From the NCBI GenBank assembly GCA_025350705.1, contig JANXXH010000024.1, forward strand, positions 1 through 33,956: DNA of 33,956 bases, given 5' to 3'. This stretch comes from Gallionella sp. (lineage in GTDB: Bacteria > Pseudomonadota > Gammaproteobacteria > Burkholderiales > Gallionellaceae). Shown piece after piece: positions 23,289 to 32,569 of this stretch; position 1 is the first letter of the stretch, and each line of letters begins with the position of its first letter. The notes under the pieces were generated by a model that searched no databases, was not told the DNA's origin, and saw only the letters and a program-made list of their open reading frames with translations. The position numbers and the translations under genes are program-made.

Positions 23289-23855
23289 TTACTCACCCGC
23301 ACATTTTGCAATCGCTTGTGCGCTTTCCAGCTCAAGGCAATGTCTTAGATCCAAATTTTTAGGTCTGTCTGGTTTACTGATGGCCGATTGGTTGATAGCT
23401 GGTTTGTTAGCAGGTAGCTTGCCATGTTTGGATAATTTATTTCCGGCCTTGATATTTTTAACGACAATTGATGGGGGTGGAGAAACCAGGCCCGGTTTCT
23501 CAACAGGCGGTGTTACAACGCGCGGAGTTGCCGCAGGCGTTGGCGCTACAGGTTTTGCGGCTTGAGTTGGCGCTGCTGCGGGAGCGGATACTTGTGCCGT
23601 TACCGCCACGGGTGCAGACGCTTGACTAGGTGCCGCTGCCGGAGCAGACACTGGAGCGGGTGCAACTGCCACTTGGGGTTGAACCACGGGTGGTTTTGCA
23701 GCACGTGCAGCAATATGGGGTGGCACTTTAGGTGTGGCAACCGGAGGAGCCGGTTTCAGGCCCAGAATGTCCATGTCGAGAGGATCGAAATATATAAATG
23801 CAGCGCCACCGATGATGATCAGGAAACCAACGATTAACAAAATATTACGGAACAT
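23289..23855 (-). CDS. Membrane-anchored Pro/Ala-rich protein with C-terminal Cys pair
   Basis: A 188-residue protein. One N-terminal transmembrane helix (about 3-24, NILLIVGFLIIIGGAAFIYF) is followed by a roughly 100-residue low-complexity Pro/Ala/Val linker and a C-terminal segment, NLDLRHCLELESAQAIAKCAGE, with two cysteines. This suggests a periplasmic arm ending in a small conserved domain. The function is unknown. The start is ATG 23855 after AAGGGA; an upstream TTG is less likely. It is first in a two-gene unit with the hydrolase. Confidence 0.78.
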   Translation of the reverse strand: MFRNILLIVGFLIIIGGAAFIYFDPLDMDILGLKPAPPVATPKVPPHIAARAAKPPVVQPQVAVAPAPVSAPAAAPSQASAPVAVTAQVSAPAAAPTQAAKPVAPTPAATPRVVTPPVEKPGLVSPPPSIVVKNIKAGNKLSKHGKLPANKPAINQSAISKPDRPKNLDLRHCLELESAQAIAKCAGE

Positions 23856-24193
23856 TTTTCCCTTCCCCTGCAAATCCTACAATTCAATCAGCTCAAGGCT
23901 CAATCAATACCATCAAGATCAACATCAAAATGTTCACCTACACACGATAAACCGCATCGTCAGCTCTGGCAATAACCATGAAATAATTATTTCTTCCAGA
24001 ACATTGACAGTTTACTAAAATTTAGCATGGATTATTGCAATACAATGAGTCGAATGTTCAGATCGCATGCTTTTCTCCATGATTGGATAATTTTTGTTAT
24101 GCCTTAATGTAATGTTAAGGTGTTCTCTTTCCACATGCTTAGAAACTCAGAGTAATATTTTTCAGCCTAAGGAAGCACTTTCAGGAGTTAAAA
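23856..24193. other. Intergenic region between divergent units
   Basis: No gene is seen in these 338 bases. The region is AT-rich and should hold promoters for both flanking units. CCTTAA-N7-TTAAGG at 24102-24120 is a possible operator about 75 bases before the flavin oxidoreductase. A TTGACA at about 24004 lacks a well-placed -10 box. Confidence 0.4.
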
Positions 24194-25261
24194 ATGAGCA
24201 AGTTGTTCTCGCGCTTCAAGTTGCGCGAATTGGAATTCAAGAACCGGATCTTCGTTTCCCCTATGTGCCAGTACTCGGCGCATGACGGCATGGCGAATAT
24301 CTGGCATCAGGTTCACTTAGGCAGCCGCGCTGTCGGTGGAGCCGGTCTAGTAATGGTGGAGGCCACTGCGGTTGTACCCGATGGCCGTATCTCTCCTTAC
24401 GATATGGGTCTGTGGTCTGATCGCCACGCCGAGGCGCTGGCACCGATCGCACACTTCATCCGCGAACAGGGCGCGGTGCCTGCCATTCAGCTTGCCCATG
24501 CGGGGCGCAAGGCTTCCGTCGATGCACCCTGGCTTAGCCGCGATGCGTTGACTCCGCAAAATGGCGGCTGGCAGGTGGTTGCACCAAGCTCCATTCCATT
24601 CTCCCCAGATTCGCCACAGCCACGCGAACTTTCGGTGGCTGAGTTGGACAATATCGTGGCTGCTTTTGTCGCTGCTGCCAAGCGCAGTTTGGACGCAAGT
24701 TTCGATGTAGTGGAGATCCACATGGCCCACGGCTATTTGCTGCATCAATTTTTGTCGCCACTCAGCAATCATCGCAAAGATTCTTACGGCGGCAGTCTGG
24801 AAAACCGCGCACGTCTGCCGATGCAGGTAGCGCGCGCAGTACGCGAAGTGTGGCCGCAGCATCTGCCTTTGTTTGTGCGCATCTCCGCGACTGATTGGGT
24901 TGAGGGCGGATGGGACTTGGAACAATCGCTGCAACTTTGCCGCTTGTTGAAAGGTGTTGGCGTCGATCTAATCGATTGCTCCAGCGGCGGATTGGTTCAT
25001 GATGCAAAGATTCCGGCTGGCCCCGGCTATCAAACACCTTTCGCTGCCGCCATCCGGAAGGAACTGGGGATCGCCGTTGGAGCCGTCGGCCTGATCACTG
25101 AGGCGGAACAGGCCGAGCAGATCATTGTGACTGGCCAGGCTGACGTAGTCTTCCTTGCGAGAGAACTGCTGCGCGATCCTTACTGGCCGCTGCATGCGGC
25201 GCACAAATTGGGCGTGGATGTGAAGTGGCCGGCTCAGTACGAACGGGCAAAGCCTCTGTAG
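24194..25261 (+). CDS. Old Yellow Enzyme, YqjM/XenA type
   Basis: A 355-residue FMN-dependent ene-reductase using NAD(P)H to reduce activated C=C bonds or nitro compounds. C25 and Y27 (SPMCQYS) are the thermophilic-type/YqjM FMN contacts, and H176/H179/Y181 (HMAHGYLLHQFLSP) are the substrate-binding residues. SNHRKDSYGGSLENR is strongly diagnostic. TIM-barrel length is normal. GGAG upstream supports ATG 24194. A sulfonate/nitrate-type ABC operon starts 82 bases downstream in the same direction, with a -10-like TATAAT at 25272-25277, so it may or may not share a transcript. Confidence 0.94.
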   Translation: MSKLFSRFKLRELEFKNRIFVSPMCQYSAHDGMANIWHQVHLGSRAVGGAGLVMVEATAVVPDGRISPYDMGLWSDRHAEALAPIAHFIREQGAVPAIQLAHAGRKASVDAPWLSRDALTPQNGGWQVVAPSSIPFSPDSPQPRELSVAELDNIVAAFVAAAKRSLDASFDVVEIHMAHGYLLHQFLSPLSNHRKDSYGGSLENRARLPMQVARAVREVWPQHLPLFVRISATDWVEGGWDLEQSLQLCRLLKGVGVDLIDCSSGGLVHDAKIPAGPGYQTPFAAAIRKELGIAVGAVGLITEAEQAEQIIVTGQADVVFLARELLRDPYWPLHAAHKLGVDVKWPAQYERAKPL

Positions 25262-25343
25262 CACATAAAGGTATAATCTTTATTGGCAGCGCTAAGCGCA
25301 TTTGTTTCAAGTTCTTCTTTTCGAATTCTATCAGGAGGTCCCC

Positions 25344-26315
25344 ATGAAAACTTCAAAATTACTTTTGCTGGTATCCGCATTATTTTTTACACTTAGTGTA
25401 CAGGCTGCGCCGGATGTGGTCAGGCTGGGCAATCTCAAGTTCGCCCATTACGGGGCAGTTTCCTACATGAAAGAGATCGCATCCAAATACAATTTGCAGA
25501 TCGAAGAGCGCGTGTTTGCCAAAGGGCTCGACATTTTGCCCGCTGTGATTGCCGGTGAGATCGATATCGCGGCGAGCGCGCTTGATGCAGCCGTGGCCGG
25601 GCGTTCCAGCGGTGTTCCGATCTACGTCGTAGCAGGTTTTGCCAAGGGCGGAGCGCGCATCGTTGCCCGCCCCGACCTGAACATCAAGTCGGTGGCCGAC
25701 CTCAAAGGCAAGAAAGTAGGCGTGGCGCGCGGTGGTGCGCAGGAGCTGCTGCTTGCCGCCGAACTGGCCAAGTATAACCTGACCTGGTCCGATCAGCCCG
25801 GCAAAGACGTGCAGATATTCTTCATGCCGTTCGCCGACTTGAACCAGGCGCTGATGCAAAAAAATATCGACGCGATGTGCCAGTCCGAGCCACAGTCTTC
25901 GCAGGCGATCAACAAGGGCTATGGTGTCGAGGTGCTGAAACCTTACGATACTCCACTGGGCGAGCCGGTGCGCGCACTGGTGATGACCGAGAAAATATAT
26001 AACGAGAAAAAAGATGTGGCCGAACGGGTGCTCAGGCTGTTCGTGGAAGCGACACGGACATTCCAGAACGATCCCAAACTGGCAGAAAAGTATGTGCGCG
26101 AGCAGATGTTCAAGAACCAGATCAGCAGCGAAGATTATCAGGATGCGATGAGCAATGCCTCGTTCACCTATGACGTTACGCTCGACCACGTTCAGGTGAC
26201 CGCCGACCTGATGAAGCAATACGGCGTCGGCAAAATGACCAACACTCCTCAGGCAAAAGACTGGGTGCGCCTCGACCTGCTCGACAAGGCCAAGAAAGAG
26301 TTGAAGGTCAAATAA
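25344..26315 (+). CDS. ABC transporter substrate-binding protein (SsuA/NrtA/TauA-like)
   Basis: A 323-residue periplasmic binding protein. Residues 1-21 are a signal peptide (LLLLVSALFFTLSVQA), followed by APDVVRLGNLKFAHYGA. The NMT1/SsuA-like fold is indicated by the ADLKGKKVGVARGGAQE segment and the general layout. It would deliver an oxyanion or small organic compound such as a sulfonate, nitrate, taurine or pyrimidine precursor; the ligand cannot be read. AGGAGG immediately upstream fixes ATG 25344 and excludes an earlier in-frame start. It is first of a three-gene importer operon. Confidence 0.88.
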   Translation: MKTSKLLLLVSALFFTLSVQAAPDVVRLGNLKFAHYGAVSYMKEIASKYNLQIEERVFAKGLDILPAVIAGEIDIAASALDAAVAGRSSGVPIYVVAGFAKGGARIVARPDLNIKSVADLKGKKVGVARGGAQELLLAAELAKYNLTWSDQPGKDVQIFFMPFADLNQALMQKNIDAMCQSEPQSSQAINKGYGVEVLKPYDTPLGEPVRALVMTEKIYNEKKDVAERVLRLFVEATRTFQNDPKLAEKYVREQMFKNQISSEDYQDAMSNASFTYDVTLDHVQVTADLMKQYGVGKMTNTPQAKDWVRLDLLDKAKKELKVK

Positions 26316-26331
26316 GTCGGCGCATGCACAG

Positions 26332-27165
26332 GTGAAAAATTCCTTTCGGGAAAAAATAGTCGGCAACCTGCAAGGTTTTCTAGTTCCGATTGCGGTGCTG
26401 GCGGTATGGCAATGGCTGTCTTCGCATGCGATCGTCAATCCACAGATTCTGCCGACACCCACTGCGGTGCTGGCGAAGTGGTGGGAATACCTGATGCCGA
26501 TGGAGGCTTACAATGCGGCGAAATCGGGTTATCTCGCATGGATCTTTTCCGGCGAGCTGATTCGCGATGCCTATTCCAGCCTCTATCGTGTGGTGGTAGG
26601 TTTCCTTGTCGGCGCGTCTATGGCATTGCCGCTGGGGCTGATGATGGGTGCGAATGATCGCATCTACCAACTGTTCAATCCCCTGATCCAGGTGCTTCGT
26701 CCGATTCCGCCGATTGCTTTCATTCCGCTGTCCATCCTGTGGTTTGGCTTGGGCAACCCCCCGGCGATTTTCCTGATTGTTATCGGCGCATTTTTCCCTA
26801 TCCTGATGAATACCATCGCCGGAGTGCGTCATGTCGATAGCATCTATATCCGCGCTGCGCGCAGCTTGGGTGCGAGCCAGACCATGATGTTTCTGCGCGT
26901 GATATTGCCGGCTGCCACGCCCTACATCCTGACCGGTGCTCGCATCGGCGTTGGCACCGCTTTTATTGTGGTGATCGTCGCGGAGATGATCGCGGTCAAC
27001 AACGGCCTCGGTTACCGCATACTGGAAGCGCGCGAATTTTTCTGGTCGGACAAGATCATCGCCGGCATGTTCAGCATCGGCCTGCTCGGGCTGGCCATCG
27101 ACACCGGCATGAACCGCCTCAACAATTATTTGCTCAAGTGGCATCGCGGCATCGAAAGCAAATGA
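26332..27165 (+). CDS. ABC transporter permease (SsuC/TauC-like)
   Basis: A 277-residue inner-membrane permease with about six hydrophobic helices. The cytoplasmic EAA loop is IRAARSLGASQTMMFLRVILPAATP, which docks onto the ATPase. RPIPPIAFIPLSILWFG is typical of the nitrate/sulfonate/taurine subfamily. GTG 26332 starts 16 bases after the binding-protein gene. Its stop overlaps the start of the ATPase gene (ATGA), indicating coupled translation. Confidence 0.92.
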   Translation: MKNSFREKIVGNLQGFLVPIAVLAVWQWLSSHAIVNPQILPTPTAVLAKWWEYLMPMEAYNAAKSGYLAWIFSGELIRDAYSSLYRVVVGFLVGASMALPLGLMMGANDRIYQLFNPLIQVLRPIPPIAFIPLSILWFGLGNPPAIFLIVIGAFFPILMNTIAGVRHVDSIYIRAARSLGASQTMMFLRVILPAATPYILTGARIGVGTAFIVVIVAEMIAVNNGLGYRILEAREFFWSDKIIAGMFSIGLLGLAIDTGMNRLNNYLLKWHRGIESK

Positions 27166-27962
27166 CCGTGCAGCCACACATCCGTATCAGCCAAGCAGGC
27201 AAAGTGTTCAGCAGTGGCGACCGTGAAGTGGTGGCGCTGGAAGATATCAATCTGAGCATAGCCTCTGGAGAATTCATCTGCCTGCTCGGTCCTTCCGGCT
27301 GCGGCAAATCCACTTTGCTCAATGCCGTCGCCGGATTCTCGTTGCCAACTACGGGCGAGATTCTCGTAGATGGCAACCCTGTGCAATCACCCGGGCCGGA
27401 TCGCGGCATGGTGTTTCAGGAATATGCGCTGTTTCCGTGGATGACGGTGGAGAAGAACATCGCCTTTGGTCTCGAGATTCAGAAACAGCCCAAGGCGCAG
27501 ATAAAAGAGAAAGTAGATGCGCTGCTGAAAATGCTGAACTTGCAGGACTTCCGTGACCGTTACCCGAAAGATTTGTCGGGCGGCATGCGCCAGCGCGTAG
27601 CCATCGCCCGCGTGCTGGCGCTCGATTCACCCATCATGCTGATGGACGACCCGTTCGGCGCGCTCGATTCGCTCACGCGGCGCAATCTTCAGGACGAGTT
27701 GTTGCGCATCTGGATGGAATTCAAGAAGACCATCATCTTTGTAACCCACAGCATCGAAGAATCCATCTACCTTGCCGACCGCATAGTCGTCATGACCTAT
27801 CGCCCCGGCACGATCAAGAAAGATGTCAGCGTCACGATGCCACATCCCCGCGACCCCAGTTCAGCCGAGTTCAACGATCTCAAGAAAGAATTGTCGCTGC
27901 TGGTGATGGAAGAGCAAAGCCGGCACCACCAGGAAGAAATCAAGACACCAGCCGCCGACTGA
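27162..27962 (+). CDS. ABC transporter ATP-binding protein (SsuB/TauB-like)
   Basis: A 266-residue ATPase. The Walker A is GPSGCGKST, the signature LSGGMRQR, the Walker B IMLMDDPFGALD, and the H-loop VTHSIEE. It energises uptake by the preceding permease. ATG 27162 overlaps the permease stop and is preferred over an in-frame start inside the permease gene. The C-terminal tail (EEQSRHHQEEIKTPAAD) is not conserved-looking. No substrate-processing enzyme follows, so the transported compound is not indicated by context. Confidence 0.93.
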   Translation: MTVQPHIRISQAGKVFSSGDREVVALEDINLSIASGEFICLLGPSGCGKSTLLNAVAGFSLPTTGEILVDGNPVQSPGPDRGMVFQEYALFPWMTVEKNIAFGLEIQKQPKAQIKEKVDALLKMLNLQDFRDRYPKDLSGGMRQRVAIARVLALDSPIMLMDDPFGALDSLTRRNLQDELLRIWMEFKKTIIFVTHSIEESIYLADRIVVMTYRPGTIKKDVSVTMPHPRDPSSAEFNDLKKELSLLVMEEQSRHHQEEIKTPAAD

Positions 27963-28155
27963 GTCATCGCTGAAATATTCTCATCAGTCCTCAAGAGCTG
28001 AGATATAAAGCCGGATATCGTCGGCTATACCCACATATTGACCATCTACCCACCGAGGTGTAGCGTGCGCATTCTTGCTGTTGGATAGATCTCAGGCACG
28101 CAAGACGATGACAGCAGCTACCAGCCCGGCGCTGCAAACTTACAGGGAAATTCAA

Positions 28156-28473
28156 ATGAAAAAGACAACTCTGAATATCATACTGGTTACTATCGGCGTG
28201 CTGATTGCACCACCCCTCAGCGCATACGCGGATGGCGGTAACGACCCGCAGCGACTGGCAAAACTCAAAGAAGTCAAACTGCAGGGACTTGAGGGCAGGC
28301 TGAATGTGCTTCAACAGGAAAAATCCTGTGTGCAGGCCGCAACCACTATGGATGCTCTGCATTCTTGTGAGCAAGTATCACATCAATCAATGGAACAGCT
28401 TATGGAAAAGCAAAAGGCGAGCTGGGAAAGTTTGAAAGCCAGCAACCAGCAAGGCAAAGAAAATAAAAAATAG
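28156..28473 (+). CDS. Small exported protein with two cysteines, unknown
   Basis: A 105-residue protein. Residues 1-25 form a signal peptide (MKKTTLNIILVTIGVLIAPPL, cleavage after AYA). The mature part is a helical charged protein (KLKEVKLQGLEGRLNVLQQEK) with two Cys (CVQAATTMDALHSC) that could form a disulfide, and a basic tail. It is probably periplasmic. No family is recognised. AGGGAAA precedes ATG 28156; in-frame upstream starts are unlikely because the signal peptide begins here. The upstream gap 27963-28155 shows nothing else. Confidence 0.72.
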   Translation: MKKTTLNIILVTIGVLIAPPLSAYADGGNDPQRLAKLKEVKLQGLEGRLNVLQQEKSCVQAATTMDALHSCEQVSHQSMEQLMEKQKASWESLKASNQQGKENKK

Positions 28474-28559
28474 CCTGGCCCGTTTCAAGGAATTGCCCAA
28501 ACGCAAAATCAGCGTATTATTTACTCCTGAATGTCCCGACTTGAGGAATAGATTCGCCC

Positions 28560-29495
28560 ATGAAGTATCATCCAACATTCAGTGAGATCAATAGTCTCTT
28601 CGCCAATGACAATCCTGAAGAGGTATGGGTCAAGGCATCGGAGATTGTCATGCGTATCAACCCTTCATATGATTTTTCCATTTCCCGTACTTGCTTTAAT
28701 GACATATTGAGATTGTTCCGGGGGGAATATCCCGGTTACTGCTCCATCAAAACGCTGTACCACGATCTCCGCCACATGCTGGATGTACTGATGTGCACAG
28801 CAAGGTTGATGCATGGCATGCATCTTTCAGGCACACGTCTGACTGACGATGAAATAACTATCATCCTGATCGCAGCGATGATGCATGATGTCGGTTATGC
28901 ACAGCAGTTTGGCGAAGATAGCGGCACAGGTGCGCAGTACACTCGCAGCCATGTCAGCCGGGGTATTAAATTCGTACAGAGCTATATTATCGGCAAAGGC
29001 TACGAGCCAAAATTGGCAACACCGATGGAATTCATCCTCCGTTGTACTGATCCTGCAGTAGACATATCTGAAATCAATTTTCCCGACAAGCGCACTGAAC
29101 TGATCGGAATGATAGTCGGATCCGCCGACCTGACGGGTCAAATGGCCGACCGCACCTATCTGGAAAAATTGCTGTTCCTGTATCTGGAATTCAAGGAGGC
29201 CCATTTCGGTGGCTACCAGAACGTACACGACCTGCTGAATAAAACCCGGTATTTTTACGTAGCCACACGGAAAAAACTCGACGAAAATTACAGTGGCGTT
29301 TACACCAAATTGGCATTTCACTTCAAGGACTGGTTCGGCGTCGAAAACAATTACTACTTGGAGGCCATCGAAAAAAATATGGCTTACCTGGCCACGATAA
29401 CTGCACTTAACAAGGCAGAGCATCGCTCCATGTTGAAACGTGGAGGAATCGTCAAGAAATCAGAAGGTCTGATCTCTTATGATGAGCTCGCTTAA
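28560..29495 (+). CDS. HD-domain phosphodiesterase-like protein
   Basis: A 311-residue soluble HD-superfamily metal-dependent phosphohydrolase. YHDLRHMLDV (H68, H72) closely resembles the YHNxxHxxDV signature of class I cyclic-nucleotide phosphodiesterases. H109-D110 (AAMMHDVGY) is the HD pair and D190 (GSADLTGQMADR) the distal metal ligand. The substrate is unknown; a cyclic nucleotide or another phosphoester is possible. It has no sensor or output domain. A weak GAGG lies upstream of ATG 28560. Its stop codon lies within a perfect palindrome. Confidence 0.8.
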   Translation: MKYHPTFSEINSLFANDNPEEVWVKASEIVMRINPSYDFSISRTCFNDILRLFRGEYPGYCSIKTLYHDLRHMLDVLMCTARLMHGMHLSGTRLTDDEITIILIAAMMHDVGYAQQFGEDSGTGAQYTRSHVSRGIKFVQSYIIGKGYEPKLATPMEFILRCTDPAVDISEINFPDKRTELIGMIVGSADLTGQMADRTYLEKLLFLYLEFKEAHFGGYQNVHDLLNKTRYFYVATRKKLDENYSGVYTKLAFHFKDWFGVENNYYLEAIEKNMAYLATITALNKAEHRSMLKRGGIVKKSEGLISYDELA

Positions 29496-29506
29496 GCGAG
29501 CTCATC
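29481..29506. repeat. Perfect 26-bp palindrome across a stop codon
   Basis: Positions 29481-29506 read the same on both strands, with centre CTTAAG and flanking GAGCTC sites. The TAA stop of the HD-domain gene lies at the centre. No T-run follows, so it is not a standard terminator. Confidence 0.9.
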
Positions 29507-29542
29507 ACTCGACATGTAATACCACACCAATGCCCGCAACAA

Positions 29543-29570
29543 AAAAGGCCAACCTCGCGGCTGGCCTTTT
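29543..29570. terminator. Bidirectional terminator between HD gene and efp
   Basis: AAAAGGCCA pairs with TGGCCTTTT, and the inner CC/GG pair extends the stem around a TCGC loop, with A- and T-runs on either side. It serves the convergent HD-domain gene and efp. Confidence 0.88.
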
Positions 29571-29591
29571 CTTTGAATAAAATAGCTGCGA

Positions 29592-30146
29592 CTAAGCGCG
29601 TTTCTTGTATTCGTTGGTACGGGTATCGATCTCTATCCTGTCGCCGATCTCGACGAAGGCCGCAACCGGCAATTCGAATCCGCCATTGATCTTGGCCGGC
29701 TTCATCACCTTGCCGGAAGTGTCGCCGCGCACTGCAGGCTCGGTATAAATGACTTCGCGCACGATGGTGTTGGGCAACTCGACCGAGATCGCCCTGTCGT
29801 TGTAGAACACCACTTCGCACGGCATGCTGTCTTCGAGATAGTTGATCGCGTCGCCCATGCACTCCGCTTCGATCTCATACTGATTGTATTCGCCATCCAT
29901 GAACACATACATAGGATCAGCAAAATAGGAGTAATTCACTTCTTTGCGGTCCAGCATGATCTGGTCGAATTTGTCGTCGGCGCTATATACGGTTTCTTTT
30001 GCAGAATCAGTCAGCAGATTTTTCATCTTCATCTTGACCACCGAGCCGTTACGGCCGGAACGGCTGTATTCGGCTTTCAAAATAACCATCGGCTCGCCAC
30101 TCACATTAATGACGTTACCCGCGCGAAGTTCTTGTGCTGTTTTCAT
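29592..30146 (-). CDS. efp: Elongation factor P
   Basis: A 184-residue three-domain EF-P that binds between the ribosomal P and E sites and relieves stalling at proline runs. The tip of the first-domain loop reads YSRSGRNG with Arg32 at the modified position, replacing the lysine used by EpmA-type systems. This is the EarP class, in which Arg32 is rhamnosylated. The immediately upstream gene is earP, with a 2-base gap, so the protein and its modifying enzyme are co-transcribed. The C-terminal [14 protein letters not shown] is typical. Confidence 0.96.
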   Translation of the reverse strand: MKTAQELRAGNVINVSGEPMVILKAEYSRSGRNGSVVKMKMKNLLTDSAKETVYSADDKFDQIMLDRKEVNYSYFADPMYVFMDGEYNQYEIEAECMGDAINYLEDSMPCEVVFYNDRAISVELPNTIVREVIYTEPAVRGDTSGKVMKPAKINGGFELPVAAFVEIGDRIEIDTRTNEYKKRA

Positions 30147-30148
30147 AT

Positions 30149-31351
30149 TTACTGCCCTTCTTTTTCCAAGGCGCGCATTCTACCGATTTCTACGCAAAAA
30201 TCCAGCAAATTCAAAGCCAGATTGTTTTCGGCCAATTGCCGCGCCCAATGCTGTGCGTGCTTATCCAGTTCGCCGCGCGCCGCAACGAAAGATAACCATG
30301 CCTGCCCTATCTTCATCGAAACAGCGTGTCCTGAGCCTATCAAAGGATTCCACACCCGCCACAAACCATCTACCGCTTGGCTTGCAGGTCGGCTAAGTTG
30401 ATCGCTGTACAACATGAGGAAGGCTTGCAGTTTTTTCAAGTGCACCTCGTCATGCTGCGGGTATATTTGCCAAATGAACGGCTTCCCCGCCCACTGCGCG
30501 CGAACAAATGAATCTTCACCGCGGACAAAATTGACATCGCATGCCCACAGAAGTTCATCGTAGCGTTCCTGCTCGACAAAAGGCAGCACGCGAACTCGCA
30601 GGTTGCCGCGAGAATAAGATTTGCCTATGCATGACGCCGTATCACCAAAATACTGCCCTACCTGCGGCAGGATGCGGTCTTCCGGCACCAGACACAGCAA
30701 AGGCTGCGCGCCACTCGCCCACACATCGAACAAACCATGCAGTGCGGAATTTTCATAAGCGAACAAGGAGACTTTCAATATCTCTGGCGAAGGCATTTTC
30801 ATGCCGATGGATCGCCAGAAAACCTGCTGCTGCTCCACATCGTTCTGAAATGCATCGCGCTGCGTCAACAGGTTACGCTCCAACAGCAAGCCGCCCGTCC
30901 GCCTGGTAAATCCAGGAAAGAAGAAGTATTTGGTCAGAGGCAAGGTCGAATGCGGCGAAGGCAATTTGTGATGGCTCTCGACCCACGCCTCCGCCGAAAG
31001 ATATTCCAGATTGATCCAGATGGACTTCTTCTCTTGCGCTGCCATCGCTTCGATGTAACTCTGCGGCAACTTGCAGGCGAATGCCTCGATCACCAGACCG
31101 GCAGGCTGTATATCTGGAAAGCTCTTGCTCCACAGACATACTTCCACACCGCGACACTTTTGCTTCTCATCTGTCACAACCACTTCCGGACACAGCTTGA
31201 CCAAGCTGCTCAAATCATCCACCCACAATCTCACCGCGAGGCCATGCTCGTTCGCCAGTTGCCGCGCCAGCCGCCAGCACACGCCGATGTCGCCGTAATT
31301 ATCGATGACGTTGCAGAAGATGTCGCAACGCAAAGTGATCTTCGTTGTCAT
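30149..31351 (-). CDS. earP: EarP, EF-P arginine32 rhamnosyltransferase
   Basis: A 400-residue GT-B glycosyltransferase (formerly DUF2331) that transfers rhamnose from dTDP-beta-L-rhamnose to EF-P Arg32. The N-terminal [18 protein letters not shown] holds D17 and D21. The C-terminal [23 protein letters not shown] with E279 is the dTDP-rhamnose-binding region. Both are diagnostic. Length is normal. It precedes efp by 2 bases. dTDP-rhamnose biosynthesis genes are not in the window and must lie elsewhere. Confidence 0.95.
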   Translation of the reverse strand: MTTKITLRCDIFCNVIDNYGDIGVCWRLARQLANEHGLAVRLWVDDLSSLVKLCPEVVVTDEKQKCRGVEVCLWSKSFPDIQPAGLVIEAFACKLPQSYIEAMAAQEKKSIWINLEYLSAEAWVESHHKLPSPHSTLPLTKYFFFPGFTRRTGGLLLERNLLTQRDAFQNDVEQQQVFWRSIGMKMPSPEILKVSLFAYENSALHGLFDVWASGAQPLLCLVPEDRILPQVGQYFGDTASCIGKSYSRGNLRVRVLPFVEQERYDELLWACDVNFVRGEDSFVRAQWAGKPFIWQIYPQHDEVHLKKLQAFLMLYSDQLSRPASQAVDGLWRVWNPLIGSGHAVSMKIGQAWLSFVAARGELDKHAQHWARQLAENNLALNLLDFCVEIGRMRALEKEGQ

Positions 31352-31364
31352 GGTTTGTTACATG

Positions 31365-32564
31365 TCATTCCGCGTGCAAAGCTTCAACCGGATCGAGTCT
31401 CGCCGCGCGCATCGCAGGCGTCACGCCTGCCGCGAGGCCTATGCTGATCGCAGTCAGTTCGGCGACCACCGCGAACAGCCACGGCGTGTGCACTGGCAGC
31501 GCGGGAAATAGCAGATGCAAACCCTGTGCGATGCCGACACCCAATGCCAATCCGGCAAACCCCCCCAGCGCGGACAGCAGCATCGCCTCACCCAGAAACA
31601 ATATCAGCACTTGTCGCTCCTGCGCACCCAGCGCGCGCAGCAGGCCGATCTCCGAAGTACGCTCGGTAACAGCCATGGTCATGATGGTGAGGATGCCCAC
31701 TGCCCCGACCAGCAGCGAGATACCGCCCAGCGCGCCGACGGCAAAGGTGAGGACATCAAGCACCGAGCTCAGCACATCGAGCGCCTGCTCCTGAGAAATG
31801 ATGGTGAAGTCCTCGCGCCCGTGCCGCTCGATCAGGCGCTCCTTGATCGCGCGTATCACCACATCTACATCGGCACTAGCATGGTAGCTTGCCTGCATTT
31901 CCATCAGGCCGGGACGGTTGAACAGTTCCATCGCGCGCGCCGCCGGAATGAACACGGTGTCATCGAGGTCCATGCCGAGGATCTGTCCTTTCGGCTCCAT
32001 CACGCCGATCACGCGGAAGCGCTGCCCGCCGATGCGCAAATAGCTGCCGAGCGGATTCAGTCCGGCAAACAACTCCCGATTAACTTTTGCGCCGAGCACA
32101 ACCAGAGCGCGAGCCTGTTCGTTGTCATCGTCAGGCCAGAATGTGCCGCTCTGCACCTTCATCGTGAACGCGCCGGCAAATTCGCGGCCTTCTCCCAGCA
32201 CCATGGTGCGCCGAGCCTTGCCGTTGGCGCGCACCTCCGCATTGCCTGCCACACTGACATTGACGTGCTCGACATAAGGCAAGTGGCGCAATGCATCCGC
32301 GTCGTCCAGCGACAGCGGCCTCACCGAGCCGAGCACGCCAACGTTACCACCCTGCGTCTGCGTCTTGCCCGGCTGAACTGTGATGATGTTGGTGCCGAAC
32401 TGCGAGAACTCCGCGAGCACGAACTGATGCAAGCCTTCGCCGATAGAAGTCAGCAGGATCACCGCCGTGATGCCGATGGCGATACCCAGCCCGGTGAGAA
32501 AGCTGCGCATCCGGTATGAGAGGAAGCTGGAGGTGGTGAGTTTGATAAGATCAGGTAACAACAT
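31365..32564 (-). CDS. MacB/FtsX-type ABC transporter permease 2
   Basis: A 399-residue permease with a transmembrane helix at about 22-42, a large periplasmic MacB-PCD-like domain (about 45-270) and three C-terminal helices ending in the FtsX domain (TSEIGLLRALGAQERQVLILFLGEA; RAARLDPVEALHAE). Relatives work as mechanotransmission pumps or lipoprotein/antimicrobial exporters with a separate or fused ATPase. It follows the second permease with a 5-base gap, and earP begins 13 bases downstream, so the unit may run on into efp. Confidence 0.88.
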   Translation of the reverse strand: MLLPDLIKLTTSSFLSYRMRSFLTGLGIAIGITAVILLTSIGEGLHQFVLAEFSQFGTNIITVQPGKTQTQGGNVGVLGSVRPLSLDDADALRHLPYVEHVNVSVAGNAEVRANGKARRTMVLGEGREFAGAFTMKVQSGTFWPDDDNEQARALVVLGAKVNRELFAGLNPLGSYLRIGGQRFRVIGVMEPKGQILGMDLDDTVFIPAARAMELFNRPGLMEMQASYHASADVDVVIRAIKERLIERHGREDFTIISQEQALDVLSSVLDVLTFAVGALGGISLLVGAVGILTIMTMAVTERTSEIGLLRALGAQERQVLILFLGEAMLLSALGGFAGLALGVGIAQGLHLLFPALPVHTPWLFAVVAELTAISIGLAAGVTPAMRAARLDPVEALHAE

Positions 32565-32569
32565 AATTT

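Noticed and set aside
25380..26462. 360-codon antisense open frame across the binding-protein gene
   Set aside because: It overlaps the well-supported binding-protein gene and permease start, and its composition is that of a reverse-strand shadow.
31515..32519. 334-codon antisense open frame over the permease gene
   Set aside because: The composition is His/Gln/Arg-rich and it opposes an FtsX-like gene with clear motifs.
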